Positions 44,631-52,850 of a stretch of DNA of 64,000 nt are shown piece after piece. Position 1 is the stretch's first letter. Each line of letters starts with the position of its first letter. The DNA is taken from assembly GCF_024508235.1 (NCBI RefSeq), contig NZ_CP101943.1, positions 1,957,112 to 2,021,111 of the forward strand. The letters are read 5' to 3'. The notes beneath the pieces are model-generated. The model had not been told where the DNA came from. It worked only from the letters and a program-made list of their open reading frames with translations, and did not search any database. Both the position numbers and the translations under genes were made by a program. The stretch is from Halococcus qingdaonensis (GTDB lineage Archaea > Halobacteriota > Halobacteria > Halobacteriales > Halococcaceae).

Positions 44631-46193
44631 GTGGCTTCGAAGTGGTCGTCGAGTCGGCTGCGCGTCGATTGGCGGACGAGCATCGGTCTCGTCGGCACGG
44701 TCGTGAAGTATCTCTCGGCGACCCTGCTCATTCCGCTCGCGGTGGCGCTTTTCTACGGCCGTGACGTGCTGACGTTCGCCGTCGCGTTCGTCGTCACCGT
44801 GATCGTCGGACTGGCGCTCGAACGCGTCGAACCCGAGCCCGATCTCGGCACGCGCGAGGGGTTCCTGATGGTCGCGCTCACGTGGCTCGTCGTCGCGCTC
44901 GTCGGTACCGTCCCCTATCTCCTCGCGGGGATGGGCACCGGATCGACGCTCGCCCACCCGATCAACGCCCTCTTCGAGTCGATGAGCGGGTTCACGACGA
45001 CCGGCGCGACGATGATGGGCGAGATATCGTTCGCCCAGCACTCACACGCCCTCCTGCTCTGGCGACAGCTCACCCAGTGGCTCGGCGGCATGGGGATCGT
45101 CGTGCTCGCGGTCGCGATCCTCCCCGAACTCTCGGTCGGTGGCGCACAGCTGATGGACGCCGAAGCGCCCGGACCGGGCATCGAGAAGCTCACCCCGCGC
45201 ATCGCCGAGACCGCGCGCGTGCTCTGGCTGGCGTATCTCGGCCTCACCCTCCTGCAGATGGTGTTGCTCTACGGACTGCATCTCGCCGGGCTCGCCCCGA
45301 ACATGGGGCTGTACAACGCCATCGCGCACCCGCTCACGACGATGCCCACTGGCGGTTTCTCGCCCGAAGCCCGCTCGATCGAGGCGTTCTCGGCGGCGGT
45401 CCAGTGGCTCATCATCCCCTTCATGGCGGCCGCCGGGACGAACTTCGCGCTCATTTGGCACGTTCTGAGCGGTGAGCCACGCGAACTGATTCGTGACACC
45501 GAGTTCCGCTCGTACATCGGGGTCATTGGCGTCCTCACGGCACTCGTCGCGGGACTGCTGTTCACCGGGACGGGCATCGATATCGTCACCGATGCCGTAG
45601 CACCGATCATCGGCGAAGCCGAGGACTCGATCCGTCACGCCGCGTTCAACATCGTCTCGGTCATTACGACGACGGGCTACGCCAACATGGACTTCACCAC
45701 GTGGAGCGATCCCGCACAGTATCTCCTTCTTTTTGCGATGTTCATCGGTGGCTCGGCCGGTTCGACCGGCGGTGCGATCAAGGTCGTCCGCTGGGTCATC
45801 ATCGTCAAATCCCTCCGGCGCGAACTCTTTACGACTGTCCACCCTGAGGCCGTCTCGCCGGTTCGCCTCGGCGGCAGCATCATCGACGAACGCGCCATCC
45901 GCGGCATCTACGCGTTCACGCTGCTATACATCGTCTTCTTCTTCGTCGCCACCCTCCTGGTGGTTACCGACGCCTGGCGGATCGGCCAGCAACTCCCTGC
46001 TTTCGAGGCGATGAGTGCCGTCGCTGCAACCCTCGGCAACGTCGGTCCCGGCTTTGGCGCTGTCGGCCCGATGAACAACTACCTCGCCTTCCCGGCCAGC
46101 TCGAAACTGCTCATGACGTTCTTGATGTGGATCGGTCGGCTCGAAATCCTGCCCGTGCTCGTGCTGCTCACGCCGTCCTACTGGCGTACCTAG
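44631..46193 (+). CDS. trkH: TrkH-type K+ transporter, copy 2
   Basis: This 520-residue transporter has the four filter loops SMSGFTTTGATMM (about 120-132), MPTGGFSPEA (about 238), ITTTGYANMDF (about 345) and TLGNVGPGFG (about 464). It is more GC-rich than its neighbours and lacks an adjacent trkA, so it may share the TrkA upstream. A GTG at 44631 is the first usable start in frame; the frame closes 42 bases further up and the ATG at 44596 is out of frame. Confidence 0.9.
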   Translation: MASKWSSSRLRVDWRTSIGLVGTVVKYLSATLLIPLAVALFYGRDVLTFAVAFVVTVIVGLALERVEPEPDLGTREGFLMVALTWLVVALVGTVPYLLAGMGTGSTLAHPINALFESMSGFTTTGATMMGEISFAQHSHALLLWRQLTQWLGGMGIVVLAVAILPELSVGGAQLMDAEAPGPGIEKLTPRIAETARVLWLAYLGLTLLQMVLLYGLHLAGLAPNMGLYNAIAHPLTTMPTGGFSPEARSIEAFSAAVQWLIIPFMAAAGTNFALIWHVLSGEPRELIRDTEFRSYIGVIGVLTALVAGLLFTGTGIDIVTDAVAPIIGEAEDSIRHAAFNIVSVITTTGYANMDFTTWSDPAQYLLLFAMFIGGSAGSTGGAIKVVRWVIIVKSLRRELFTTVHPEAVSPVRLGGSIIDERAIRGIYAFTLLYIVFFFVATLLVVTDAWRIGQQLPAFEAMSAVAATLGNVGPGFGAVGPMNNYLAFPASSKLLMTFLMWIGRLEILPVLVLLTPSYWRT

Positions 46194-46367
46194 TGAGCCT
46201 GCCAGTTGATTCGCTCCTGAGGCCCAAACAGTTCTACAGGCCACCGATGGTAATGGGAAATGAAATAGTTGGTTGTAGACTCGTTACCTCGCGAAGGCTG
46301 TGTAGTAACTTCGGTAGAAACTCGAAGACCGAGTGGAGAGCGTAATCCATTTCTTCGACAATAGATG

Positions 46368-46643
46368 TCATTTTCTACATTTATTACGTAAAGTATAAAT
46401 GAATTTTACACTGGAGGAGTTGATTCCGACCCGAGTCGTGCATGAGCAATCTACCTGCCTAACTTCAGATACGACGAATACTGCTCCGAGTATGATGAGT
46501 GCCTCCGGCTTGATTGAGGTGACTTCGAGGATGGTAGCCCCAAGCAACACCCCGCCGGGAACACGCACATCGAGTAACTCACGCAATCGGTCTTTCCCGC
46601 CCTCGATAGCGTCTGTGGTGATATTCCGTTCCGAGTTGCTCAT
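46368..46643 (-). CDS. Small hypothetical membrane protein
   Basis: This 91-residue protein has an amphipathic N-terminus (ITTDAIEGGKDRLRELLDVR) and one hydrophobic segment (about 31-62, PGGVLLGATILEV ... LIILGAVFVVSEV). The last 25 residues are less haloarchaeal, and the AT content rises there, so the true end may have been altered. Not recognised. Confidence 0.45.
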   Translation of the reverse strand: MSNSERNITTDAIEGGKDRLRELLDVRVPGGVLLGATILEVTSIKPEALIILGAVFVVSEVRQVDCSCTTRVGINSSSVKFIYTLRNKCRK

Positions 46644-46864
46644 CTGATTTGGTTATATTCTCTCATCTGACATAGGGATGATGGTGCGGCCCGGGGTTTC
46701 ACGTCGACAGAACGGCGATCCTCAATAATCACACGAGATTCACCCTCTCGTGTGCATATCCACCGCCGAAGCCCTTCGGTTCGTGTCCGCTCTCCGAGAG
46801 ACGTCGGCCACACGTATGACGAGCGCATGACGCTGCGGCAGTTGATCGGTCGACCAGCACAGGT

Positions 46865-47151
46865 TTGAGAGCCTCGTGTGTACGAATCGGCCAGCGAATC
46901 CATACTGATGGGAAGTTCGCGTATCGGGAGGAACTCGTCGACGACGTCGCTGACCACTCGGGGAGAACACGCGCGTCGGCGCGGTTGAAGCCTCGTGTGA
47001 GTTCACGCAGGCGATGCTGCCGGCGCTCGCGGAGGCCGTCGAACACCCGGACATGACTGAGGAGCTGGCTGAGATATTGACCACGTGCGTCGTCGACGTC
47101 GAGTACCGCGTCGAGGCTGACGTGAGCGTTCGAGAGGGGGCACGAGAGACG
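46865..47151 (+). pseudogene. Frameshifted small gene, unknown family
   Basis: Two plus-strand frames join into a protein-like reading if one base is restored near 46970: frame one gives GKFAYREELVDDVADHSG, and the second continues ENTRVGAVEASCEFTQAML then PALAEAVEHPDMTEELAEIL and VVDVEYRVEADVSV. Composition and helix pattern are haloarchaeal, unlike shadow frames. The start is unclear (a TTG at 46865 opens the frame). It converges on the split zinc-finger gene and overlaps its end. Confidence 0.5.
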
Positions 47152-47310
47152 TCAGACGGGTTCCATCCATCCCCCGGAGAGCCGATTCCAGCACCTCGTG
47201 TGGAAAGCGTATTCTTCCACGCTATCCCGGTCGCTGGTCCGTCTATGTTCCGCCTCGACCCGAACGTGGTCGATGTCTCTTTCGACGTACCCGCCGCAAA
47301 TGGCACAGTG

Positions 47311-48713
47311 CATTCGTCTTTAGTTAGGACTCACACCCCGGTTGCGTAGCGGTAGCGAGCGTCTCTCGCAAGATCGGTCGTTGTTGGTGGATCTTCTGTG
47401 CATCTTCGATCAGCCGCTCCAACAACGGCGGTGGCGAGTAGCCCAGGTACTCGCCGAGTTCGTGGAGGATGAGCTGGGCGTGCGACCGGAAGGTCGCCGC
47501 CCAGCGTTCCAGTGGGAACACGATCTCGTCGTCAGCCTGCTCGGTGACCAGATCCAGCAGATCACGGCTCACCAACAGCGACAGCAACGCCGCGTACAGC
47601 AGAATCTCTACGACATCTGGATTGGTCGTGTCGAACTCGTCCAGTTCGTACTGCGTCTTCAACTCACGAAACAGTGTCTCGACCTCCCATCGGCACCGAT
47701 ACAGCGTCCCTAGATCCGCCGGGAGAAACTCTTCTCTCGGTAGATTCGTGATGTACAGGTGGTAGTCGTCGGCGTCCTCATTGCGGACGCCGACGACGCG
47801 GAATCGCTTCGTATCCCATGACCGCGTTCCCTCGTACTGACCTCGCTTGAACTCCGCTTCGACTTTTACGTCGATGTACTTCCGCGAGAGATCATCGATC
47901 ACGTTGTGGATCTGCTTGCCTTCTAAGGGAATGGCGCGGCCGCGCCATTCCCGTAATTCCGCTGTTATCACCGGATTCGCGCTCTTCTTCAGCCGACTCA
48001 CGAAGTAGCCGTCGTTCTCGTCGATCAACGCAAAGCGGCGGTACTTGAAGTACGCTAGATCGAGCAGAACGAGCCGTCCTTGCAGCCACGAACCCGTCTT
48101 GAACAACGTGCTGTCATGCGTTTTCTCGTCGGTTACGTCGAGCTGTTCGATAGTCTGGTCGGTGGCATTGTGGAGCAGGTGGAGCTTCGCTCCAGCCTGC
48201 TCCTCGTGACGGGCTTGGAACTCTTCAGAGAGAAACTCGTGCAACCGCAGCACCGTTCCATCAGCGATCATTACGTCTCTGAATCGGTCGATATCAGCGT
48301 CAACAGCGTCGGGAACAGCGACCTCGTCGAGGCCGCGCTCGACGAGGTCGCGGAGATACGCGGCGAGCGTAGGCGTCAACCGCTGATAGAAGCCGCCGGG
48401 TGAGATCGTTTCGTCAGCTGTCGAGTTGTAGCTGCGTCGGAAGCCAGCAAGTGTTCGGCTCTCGCCTGCGGCGAAGCCGAACACGAATGACCAGACGAGG
48501 ACAGGAATCTGAAGGTCACGGTCACGTTCGACCACGCCGAGTTCCTCGGCGTGCTCTTCGAGATACTCGGAGGGAAACAGTGTAGTGAGCCGACGCATAA
48601 TTCGGGATGAGGAGCCGTTGTCGTGCACAGACTCGGCTTCCTCATTCCTTCCAAAAACATTCCTCGATAAGCCGTCGCTGTCACGCGGTTCCTCGACTAA
48701 CTAAAGACGGATA
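47311..48713 (-). mobile_element. ISH8-like insertion sequence with target duplication
   Basis: Ends: left CATTCGTCTTTAGTTAGG (47311-47328) and right, reading inward, TATCCGTCTTTAGTTAGT (48713-48696), 15 of 18 matching. Flanks repeat ATGGCACAGTG at 47300-47310 and 48714-48724 (12 bases if the preceding A is counted). Length is 1402-1403 bp, the size of the ISH8 group as I know it. The intact transposase and exact flanks indicate a recent insertion. Confidence 0.88.
47324..48598 (-). CDS. ISH8-like IS4-family transposase
   Basis: This 424-residue DDE transposase has D in VMIADGTVLRL (about 111), D in GRLVLLDLAYFKYRRFALID, and the IS4 Y-(2)-R-(3)-E-(6)-K signature as LYRCRWEVETLFRELKTQY (about 320). 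The ATG 48598 (MRRLTTLFPSEYL) fits the family start; a GTG ten codons upstream is also possible. Full length and no stops, so likely active. Confidence 0.9.
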   Translation of the reverse strand: MRRLTTLFPSEYLEEHAEELGVVERDRDLQIPVLVWSFVFGFAAGESRTLAGFRRSYNSTADETISPGGFYQRLTPTLAAYLRDLVERGLDEVAVPDAVDADIDRFRDVMIADGTVLRLHEFLSEEFQARHEEQAGAKLHLLHNATDQTIEQLDVTDEKTHDSTLFKTGSWLQGRLVLLDLAYFKYRRFALIDENDGYFVSRLKKSANPVITAELREWRGRAIPLEGKQIHNVIDDLSRKYIDVKVEAEFKRGQYEGTRSWDTKRFRVVGVRNEDADDYHLYITNLPREEFLPADLGTLYRCRWEVETLFRELKTQYELDEFDTTNPDVVEILLYAALLSLLVSRDLLDLVTEQADDEIVFPLERWAATFRSHAQLILHELGEYLGYSPPPLLERLIEDAQKIHQQRPILRETLATATQPGCES

Positions 48714-48906
48714 ATGGCACAGTGTACCTTCGTCATTGGCCCTCTGTTTCGGTCTGATAGGTGGCGACCATGCTCAATCTTCCGGGCAGTCATCGAGCAA
48801 TACGGGCGCAGAACGATCCTACTACAAACTAACCCCATCTTTGGTTTCGCTGGGAGAGAACGATTCAACAGCAGGCTTATACCGCTCGGAAGACTTTCTT
48901 TTTGAT

Positions 48907-49011
48907 ATGAGCCTCGAAGAGACAGTTGATTATCTTGCCGAGGAACTCGACCTCGAGCGAAGCGAGCACGTCCGAGAGGTCGGACAGTTAGTCGCAGAGC
49001 TTCGCGACTGA
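48907..49011 (+). CDS. 34-residue acidic helix protein next to fic
   Basis: ATG 48907 follows GCTTATACC by about 30 bases, a leaderless-type promoter. The frame encodes MSLEETVDYLAEELDLE then RSEHVREVGQLVAELRD: two amphipathic helices with a haloarchaeal charge pattern. It ends one base before the stop of the convergent Fic-like gene. Could be a tiny regulator or antitoxin, but nothing in the sequence proves it. Confidence 0.4.
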   Translation: MSLEETVDYLAEELDLERSEHVREVGQLVAELRD

Positions 49012-49899
49012 TTAGAACAGTTCTCTGAAGTCCCGTTCGACGAGTCCTGTCTCCAGATACTCGATGAAGCCCTGCTTCGAGGGGCCTGATTGATCGATGA
49101 GTTTCTCTTTCGCTGCACGCTCAAGCACTGCACGAGCGAACTCCGTGCAGTGCTCTTCGTGGCGTTCAGCGTACTCCGAGAGGGCATCACGCCAGTGCAT
49201 ATCCAAATCAAACTCGGCTAATCGGATCTGGATTCCGTCTTTCCGCTCGGCGAGGTCGACACCGAGTTCTGCGAGATGCTTGAAACGAACGTTGTTCCGA
49301 CGGACCGTGATGAGCCGCTTAGAGTCGACGATATACGGATCGACCCACTCCTGCCAGGCCTCGTCGTCGAGGTGAGTGCGTGGCATCGCGAAGTCTGCAT
49401 CCACGCTCTCGATGCAGAACTGTAGCATGGCGATTCCCGTTCGGTGATTCGCGTTCGGGAGGGAATGACGGAGAATCAAGTTCGACATCAACTCGCCTGC
49501 CACCTCCGGGAGTGGATTCTCCCAGGAAACGTGCTCCAGCGCCTGCTCAATCTTCTGCGGTTCGAACTCTTTGTAGAGGTGAAATTCATCCGCTTCTCGG
49601 ACGTCCACAGCGGCTTCGAGCAATTCCACTAATCGAAAGGCGACGACTTGTCCTTCGTGGGAGAGCTCGGCAATTCGGTCGCTGAGCCACTCCTCATCGA
49701 AATCCATGTCTCTGGCAGCTTCGATCTCTGTCTCGCTCTCGTAGAGCACGTAGACGGGAGTATCAAACGGGTAACCCATGAGCTTGGTCGCGCCGTCCAG
49801 TTCTTCCCGTCGGGAAACCAAACCCGCTGGAGAGGCCGAACTGTATTTCAGCGAAAAATTCTCTGCCTCAGGGTGGTGGTAGTGGACGACGCGACCCAT
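49012..49899 (-). CDS. Fic/Doc-like domain protein
   Basis: This 295-residue protein has a Fic-like core: LILRHSLPNANHRTGIAML (about 140-158), corresponding to the HxFx(D/E)GN(G/K)R motif but reading H-S-L-P-N-A-N-H-R-T. His, Asn and Arg remain; the first Gly is Ala and the acidic residue is Asn, so AMP transfer may be changed or lost, or resemble Doc-type phosphorylation. The N-terminal 90 residues include a possible substrate or inhibitory region. It lies downstream of bax1-xpb on the same strand, 72 bases away. Confidence 0.72.
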   Translation of the reverse strand: MGRVVHYHHPEAENFSLKYSSASPAGLVSRREELDGATKLMGYPFDTPVYVLYESETEIEAARDMDFDEEWLSDRIAELSHEGQVVAFRLVELLEAAVDVREADEFHLYKEFEPQKIEQALEHVSWENPLPEVAGELMSNLILRHSLPNANHRTGIAMLQFCIESVDADFAMPRTHLDDEAWQEWVDPYIVDSKRLITVRRNNVRFKHLAELGVDLAERKDGIQIRLAEFDLDMHWRDALSEYAERHEEHCTEFARAVLERAAKEKLIDQSGPSKQGFIEYLETGLVERDFRELF

Positions 49900-49971
49900 C
49901 TCTACTGTTGTCGTCGTGATGGACTGGCAAATCAGCTCTGCATTCTTCAGTTGCAGCGTGGCAGTTCCTAC

Positions 49972-51324
49972 TCAGTGAACAACGGAGGCTGCCTGAACTG
50001 CATACTTCTCTGCGAGATCAACCACATCGTAGACGTGAATACCGGTTTTGAACCAAAGCAGCCTCTCAGCCCCGAGATCGATGTCCTCGCTCGTGCAGTC
50101 CAGTTCCTCGGATACCGCGAGCACCAGATTCTCTACATCGGCCTGCTGGATCTTGTCGAGTTTCTCCTCAAGATACTCGGGCGTCCAGAAGCCCACTATC
50201 TCGAGGATTGCCCGCCGGCTGTCAGGATGTTCCAGCGCGAAATCCGGTAGCAAGACCTCGGCACCCAGATCGATCACGTCGTCCTCGCGGACCAACTCCC
50301 AGTCGGTGTTCGCACGCTCCCACTTGTCAGCGAGCGTGCGTTCGAGGTCGCTGTCGTACCGGCTCCCACCGCTGTAGTGTGTTTGGAGCCCAGCCGTCTG
50401 ATCCAATGTGAGCTCGCGTGTTTCGTTCGCTGACTCGTCGACAAGAATCTCCGCCGTGAGGTCCCACCGTTCACAGTGAGGCAACGCGGGGAGGAAATTC
50501 GCCATCCGAATACCGTACTTGCGCGACTGCCGGAACAGCGAGGCCGGACCGTCCAGGATCGCTTCGTACCCAGCTGCGAGGTCCGTGCTCGACACGCGCT
50601 CGCCATGTTCGTCGATCGGATAGATCCGGTGCATCAGCCCGAACAGCTTCACGTAGCTGAATACCGTCGCAAACTGATCCCAGACCCGAATCCGCAGTTC
50701 GGTTGCGTCGTAGAGCACTGCCTGTGCGAGCGCGAGGTTATACCGGTTCAGCAGCCACTCAACGGTGAGTGCCTCACCTTTGTACGCCTCCTCGCTTTGA
50801 CCCGTCAACTGGGTCGTGCTGGTCGTCCCATCTGTATCCAGTTCGACCGACTCGGCGATCTGGTCGCCGAAGCGCACGAGCCGATTGTTCGCGTCGAGAT
50901 CCGCGTACATCCCCTGATGGCACTCCGCAAGCGAGATGCCGAGTTCGTCGGCGACTGCCGTGTAGACATCGAGCTTACGGGTATCCTCGTCGAGCGTCGG
51001 CTGCCGAACGATCGGATAGGAGTCGTTCGCACGCTCGAACAGTCGTTGACGGATCTCGTACGGCTCGGCTGCCGCCACCGTCTCGAAGTCGCACTCGTCA
51101 CGCAGCAGTTTCGCCAACCCCTGGATGATCTTGTAGTCGGTATCCGCCACCGTCAGCTGGTCGATCGCGGTGTCGAGGTCGGCCTTCGGATCACCCACGT
51201 GCGTCTCGAATAGCTCGACCAACTCGCTCGCCGTCTCTCGATACCGAGCGTCGTCGGGATCGATGAACAGCGGGGTTACCTCGCCGTCAGATGTCCGTGA
51301 GCGCGCGAGGTCCGCTGTCAGCAT
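49972..51324 (-). CDS. bax1: Bax1 (DUF790) nuclease partner of XPB
   Basis: This 450-residue protein is of the DUF790 family: start MLTADLARSRTSDGEVTP, middle YKGEALTVEWLLNRYNLALAQAVLYDA, and C-terminal RAILEIVGFWTPEYLEEKL with LLPDFAL (PD-(D/E)XK-like D...E.VGFW). DUF790 is known as Bax1, which binds archaeal XPB and cuts DNA next to the unwound region. Its gene starts 24 bases after the xpb stop, the standard arrangement. Confidence 0.9.
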   Translation of the reverse strand: MLTADLARSRTSDGEVTPLFIDPDDARYRETASELVELFETHVGDPKADLDTAIDQLTVADTDYKIIQGLAKLLRDECDFETVAAAEPYEIRQRLFERANDSYPIVRQPTLDEDTRKLDVYTAVADELGISLAECHQGMYADLDANNRLVRFGDQIAESVELDTDGTTSTTQLTGQSEEAYKGEALTVEWLLNRYNLALAQAVLYDATELRIRVWDQFATVFSYVKLFGLMHRIYPIDEHGERVSSTDLAAGYEAILDGPASLFRQSRKYGIRMANFLPALPHCERWDLTAEILVDESANETRELTLDQTAGLQTHYSGGSRYDSDLERTLADKWERANTDWELVREDDVIDLGAEVLLPDFALEHPDSRRAILEIVGFWTPEYLEEKLDKIQQADVENLVLAVSEELDCTSEDIDLGAERLLWFKTGIHVYDVVDLAEKYAVQAASVVH

Positions 51325-51348
51325 GGCTCATGTTCCATCATGGTCTGG

Positions 51349-52845
51349 TCACGCTCCTGCCTCGACACCTTCACGGCGACGCTGGGAGACGTAGTTCTCC
51401 ATCGTGTCTGTGGCGATGATCTCGTAGAGTCGTGCGGGCTGGCGTTCGTCGGTGGGCCGCAGGATGCGACCAAGACGCTGGGCGTACTGGCGTTTCGACG
51501 CGCTGCCAGAGAGGATGATTCCGACGTTGGCGGCGGGCACGTCGATGCCCTCATCAAGCACCTGCGAGGTCGCCAAGATCGAATACTCGCCGCTGCGGAA
51601 CCGTTCGAGGATCTCTGTGCGCTCGTCGGTCTTGGTTTGGTGGGTGATACACGGCACGATGAACTCTTGGGAGATCTCGTAAGCGAAGTCGTTGTTCGCG
51701 GTGAAGATGATCGTCCGATCGTCGTGATGGCGTTTGAGCAGCGTATCCAACGTGTCGAGTTTCTTCGCGGCCGTGCGCGCGAGATCCTCGGCACGCTGCT
51801 TGGCGATCAGTGCCCGCCGACCATCTGAATCGTAGGAGGTGTGCGCGAGGAACTCCTGATAGCCTTCGGCTTTCCAGAGGTCGAAATCGTGCGTGTCGAC
51901 GTACTCGCGATAGAGGCCGTACTCCTCGTCGTATTGGGAGCGCTCGTCGTCGGTCAACTCAACCTGCATATGGATGGTCTCGTACTCGCTGAGGTACTCA
52001 CCGGCGAGTTCGTCGACCGCCTCTTCGTAGACGACTGGGCCGATGAGCCCCGTCTCTTCGAGGAGTTCGTGAGCATCGTCGGCCCGTTCGTAGGTGGCCG
52101 TCAATCCGAGGCGATACGGAGCGATGGCCATCTCGGGGATCTGTCTATAGGTCGGGGCTGGCAGGTGGTGAATTTCGTCCGCGATCAGGAGGCCGAACTG
52201 GTCGCCGTACTCGTCGATATAGCGATACGCGCTGTCGTAGGTCGTCACCGTGATCGGCCTGATTTCATGCGTCCCGCCACCGAGCACGCCGATCGCCTGT
52301 TCGGGTCCGTCCCCTCCCTTGTGGGGCAGTTGGTCGCCGAAGGCGTTGGTGAGCGTCGCGTGCCACTGGTTCATCAGGTTGATCGTCGGCGCGACCACGA
52401 GCGTCCCGACACCAGCATCCGCGATCGCCTGGATGCCAAGAAACGTCTTCCCGCTCCCGGTCGGGAGCACGACACTGCCTCGTCGGTCATGGGTTCGCCA
52501 CGCATTGAGCGCCGCCTGCTGGTACTCGCGTGGCTCGATCTGGAGCGCCGGGTCGAGCGCAAGGGCAGGATACGCCCGGGCCGCGTCCTCGGCCGCAACA
52601 GTAGTCGACTGGATGGTTTCCTGCTGAGCTGGTTTCTCTACCGTAGAACCGGAGGTATTGCCATCCCATGCATCGACCCATTCGAGGAGGCTACGATAGC
52701 GATATGCGGGCGCGCGGTACTCCTTGACCCGGTCGTCCCACTCCACATATGGAACGTCCTCGCTGGCCTCTGGAAGTAGGAGCGTGCCCTCCTCGAACTC
52801 GATCCGCATCTGAGAGATACCACAGTCGGGACCCGAATAAGCCAT
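51349..52845 (-). CDS. XPB/Rad25 family DNA helicase
   Basis: This 498-residue superfamily 2 helicase unwinds or remodels DNA for excision repair. Motifs: Q-type REYQQAALNAW, Walker A LPTGSGKTFLG (about 157-166), DEIH box LLIADEIHHLP (about 250), LGLTATYERAD, GIDVPAANV and motif VI QRLGRILRP. ATG 52845 gives MAYSGPDCG; the frame continues upstream only because it runs into the inserted element. The IS701-type copy starts 5 bases upstream, separating the gene from its native promoter. Confidence 0.92.
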   Translation of the reverse strand: MAYSGPDCGISQMRIEFEEGTLLLPEASEDVPYVEWDDRVKEYRAPAYRYRSLLEWVDAWDGNTSGSTVEKPAQQETIQSTTVAAEDAARAYPALALDPALQIEPREYQQAALNAWRTHDRRGSVVLPTGSGKTFLGIQAIADAGVGTLVVAPTINLMNQWHATLTNAFGDQLPHKGGDGPEQAIGVLGGGTHEIRPITVTTYDSAYRYIDEYGDQFGLLIADEIHHLPAPTYRQIPEMAIAPYRLGLTATYERADDAHELLEETGLIGPVVYEEAVDELAGEYLSEYETIHMQVELTDDERSQYDEEYGLYREYVDTHDFDLWKAEGYQEFLAHTSYDSDGRRALIAKQRAEDLARTAAKKLDTLDTLLKRHHDDRTIIFTANNDFAYEISQEFIVPCITHQTKTDERTEILERFRSGEYSILATSQVLDEGIDVPAANVGIILSGSASKRQYAQRLGRILRPTDERQPARLYEIIATDTMENYVSQRRREGVEAGA

Positions 52846-52850
52846 ACTAA

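Larger units (their letters stand above)
47152..48736 (-). pseudogene. Small zinc-finger protein gene split by an ISH8-like element
   Basis: The start ATG is at 48736; the first seven and a half codons run to 48714. Removing the insertion and one target copy joins codon 8 to 47299 and continues to the TGA at 47152. The rebuilt protein is 56 residues with CAICGG near the N-terminus and the later FHTRCWNRLSGGWMEPV, a C-x2-C...H-x2-C zinc-finger pattern. The exact frame join over the duplication shows the gene was intact before transposition. Family name not known to me. Confidence 0.8.

Noticed and set aside
46740-47306. Minus-strand frame of 188 codons in the decayed region
   Set aside because: Ser/Thr/Arg-rich shadow. 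A different minus frame gives the zinc-finger gene that continues exactly across the ISH8-like insertion.
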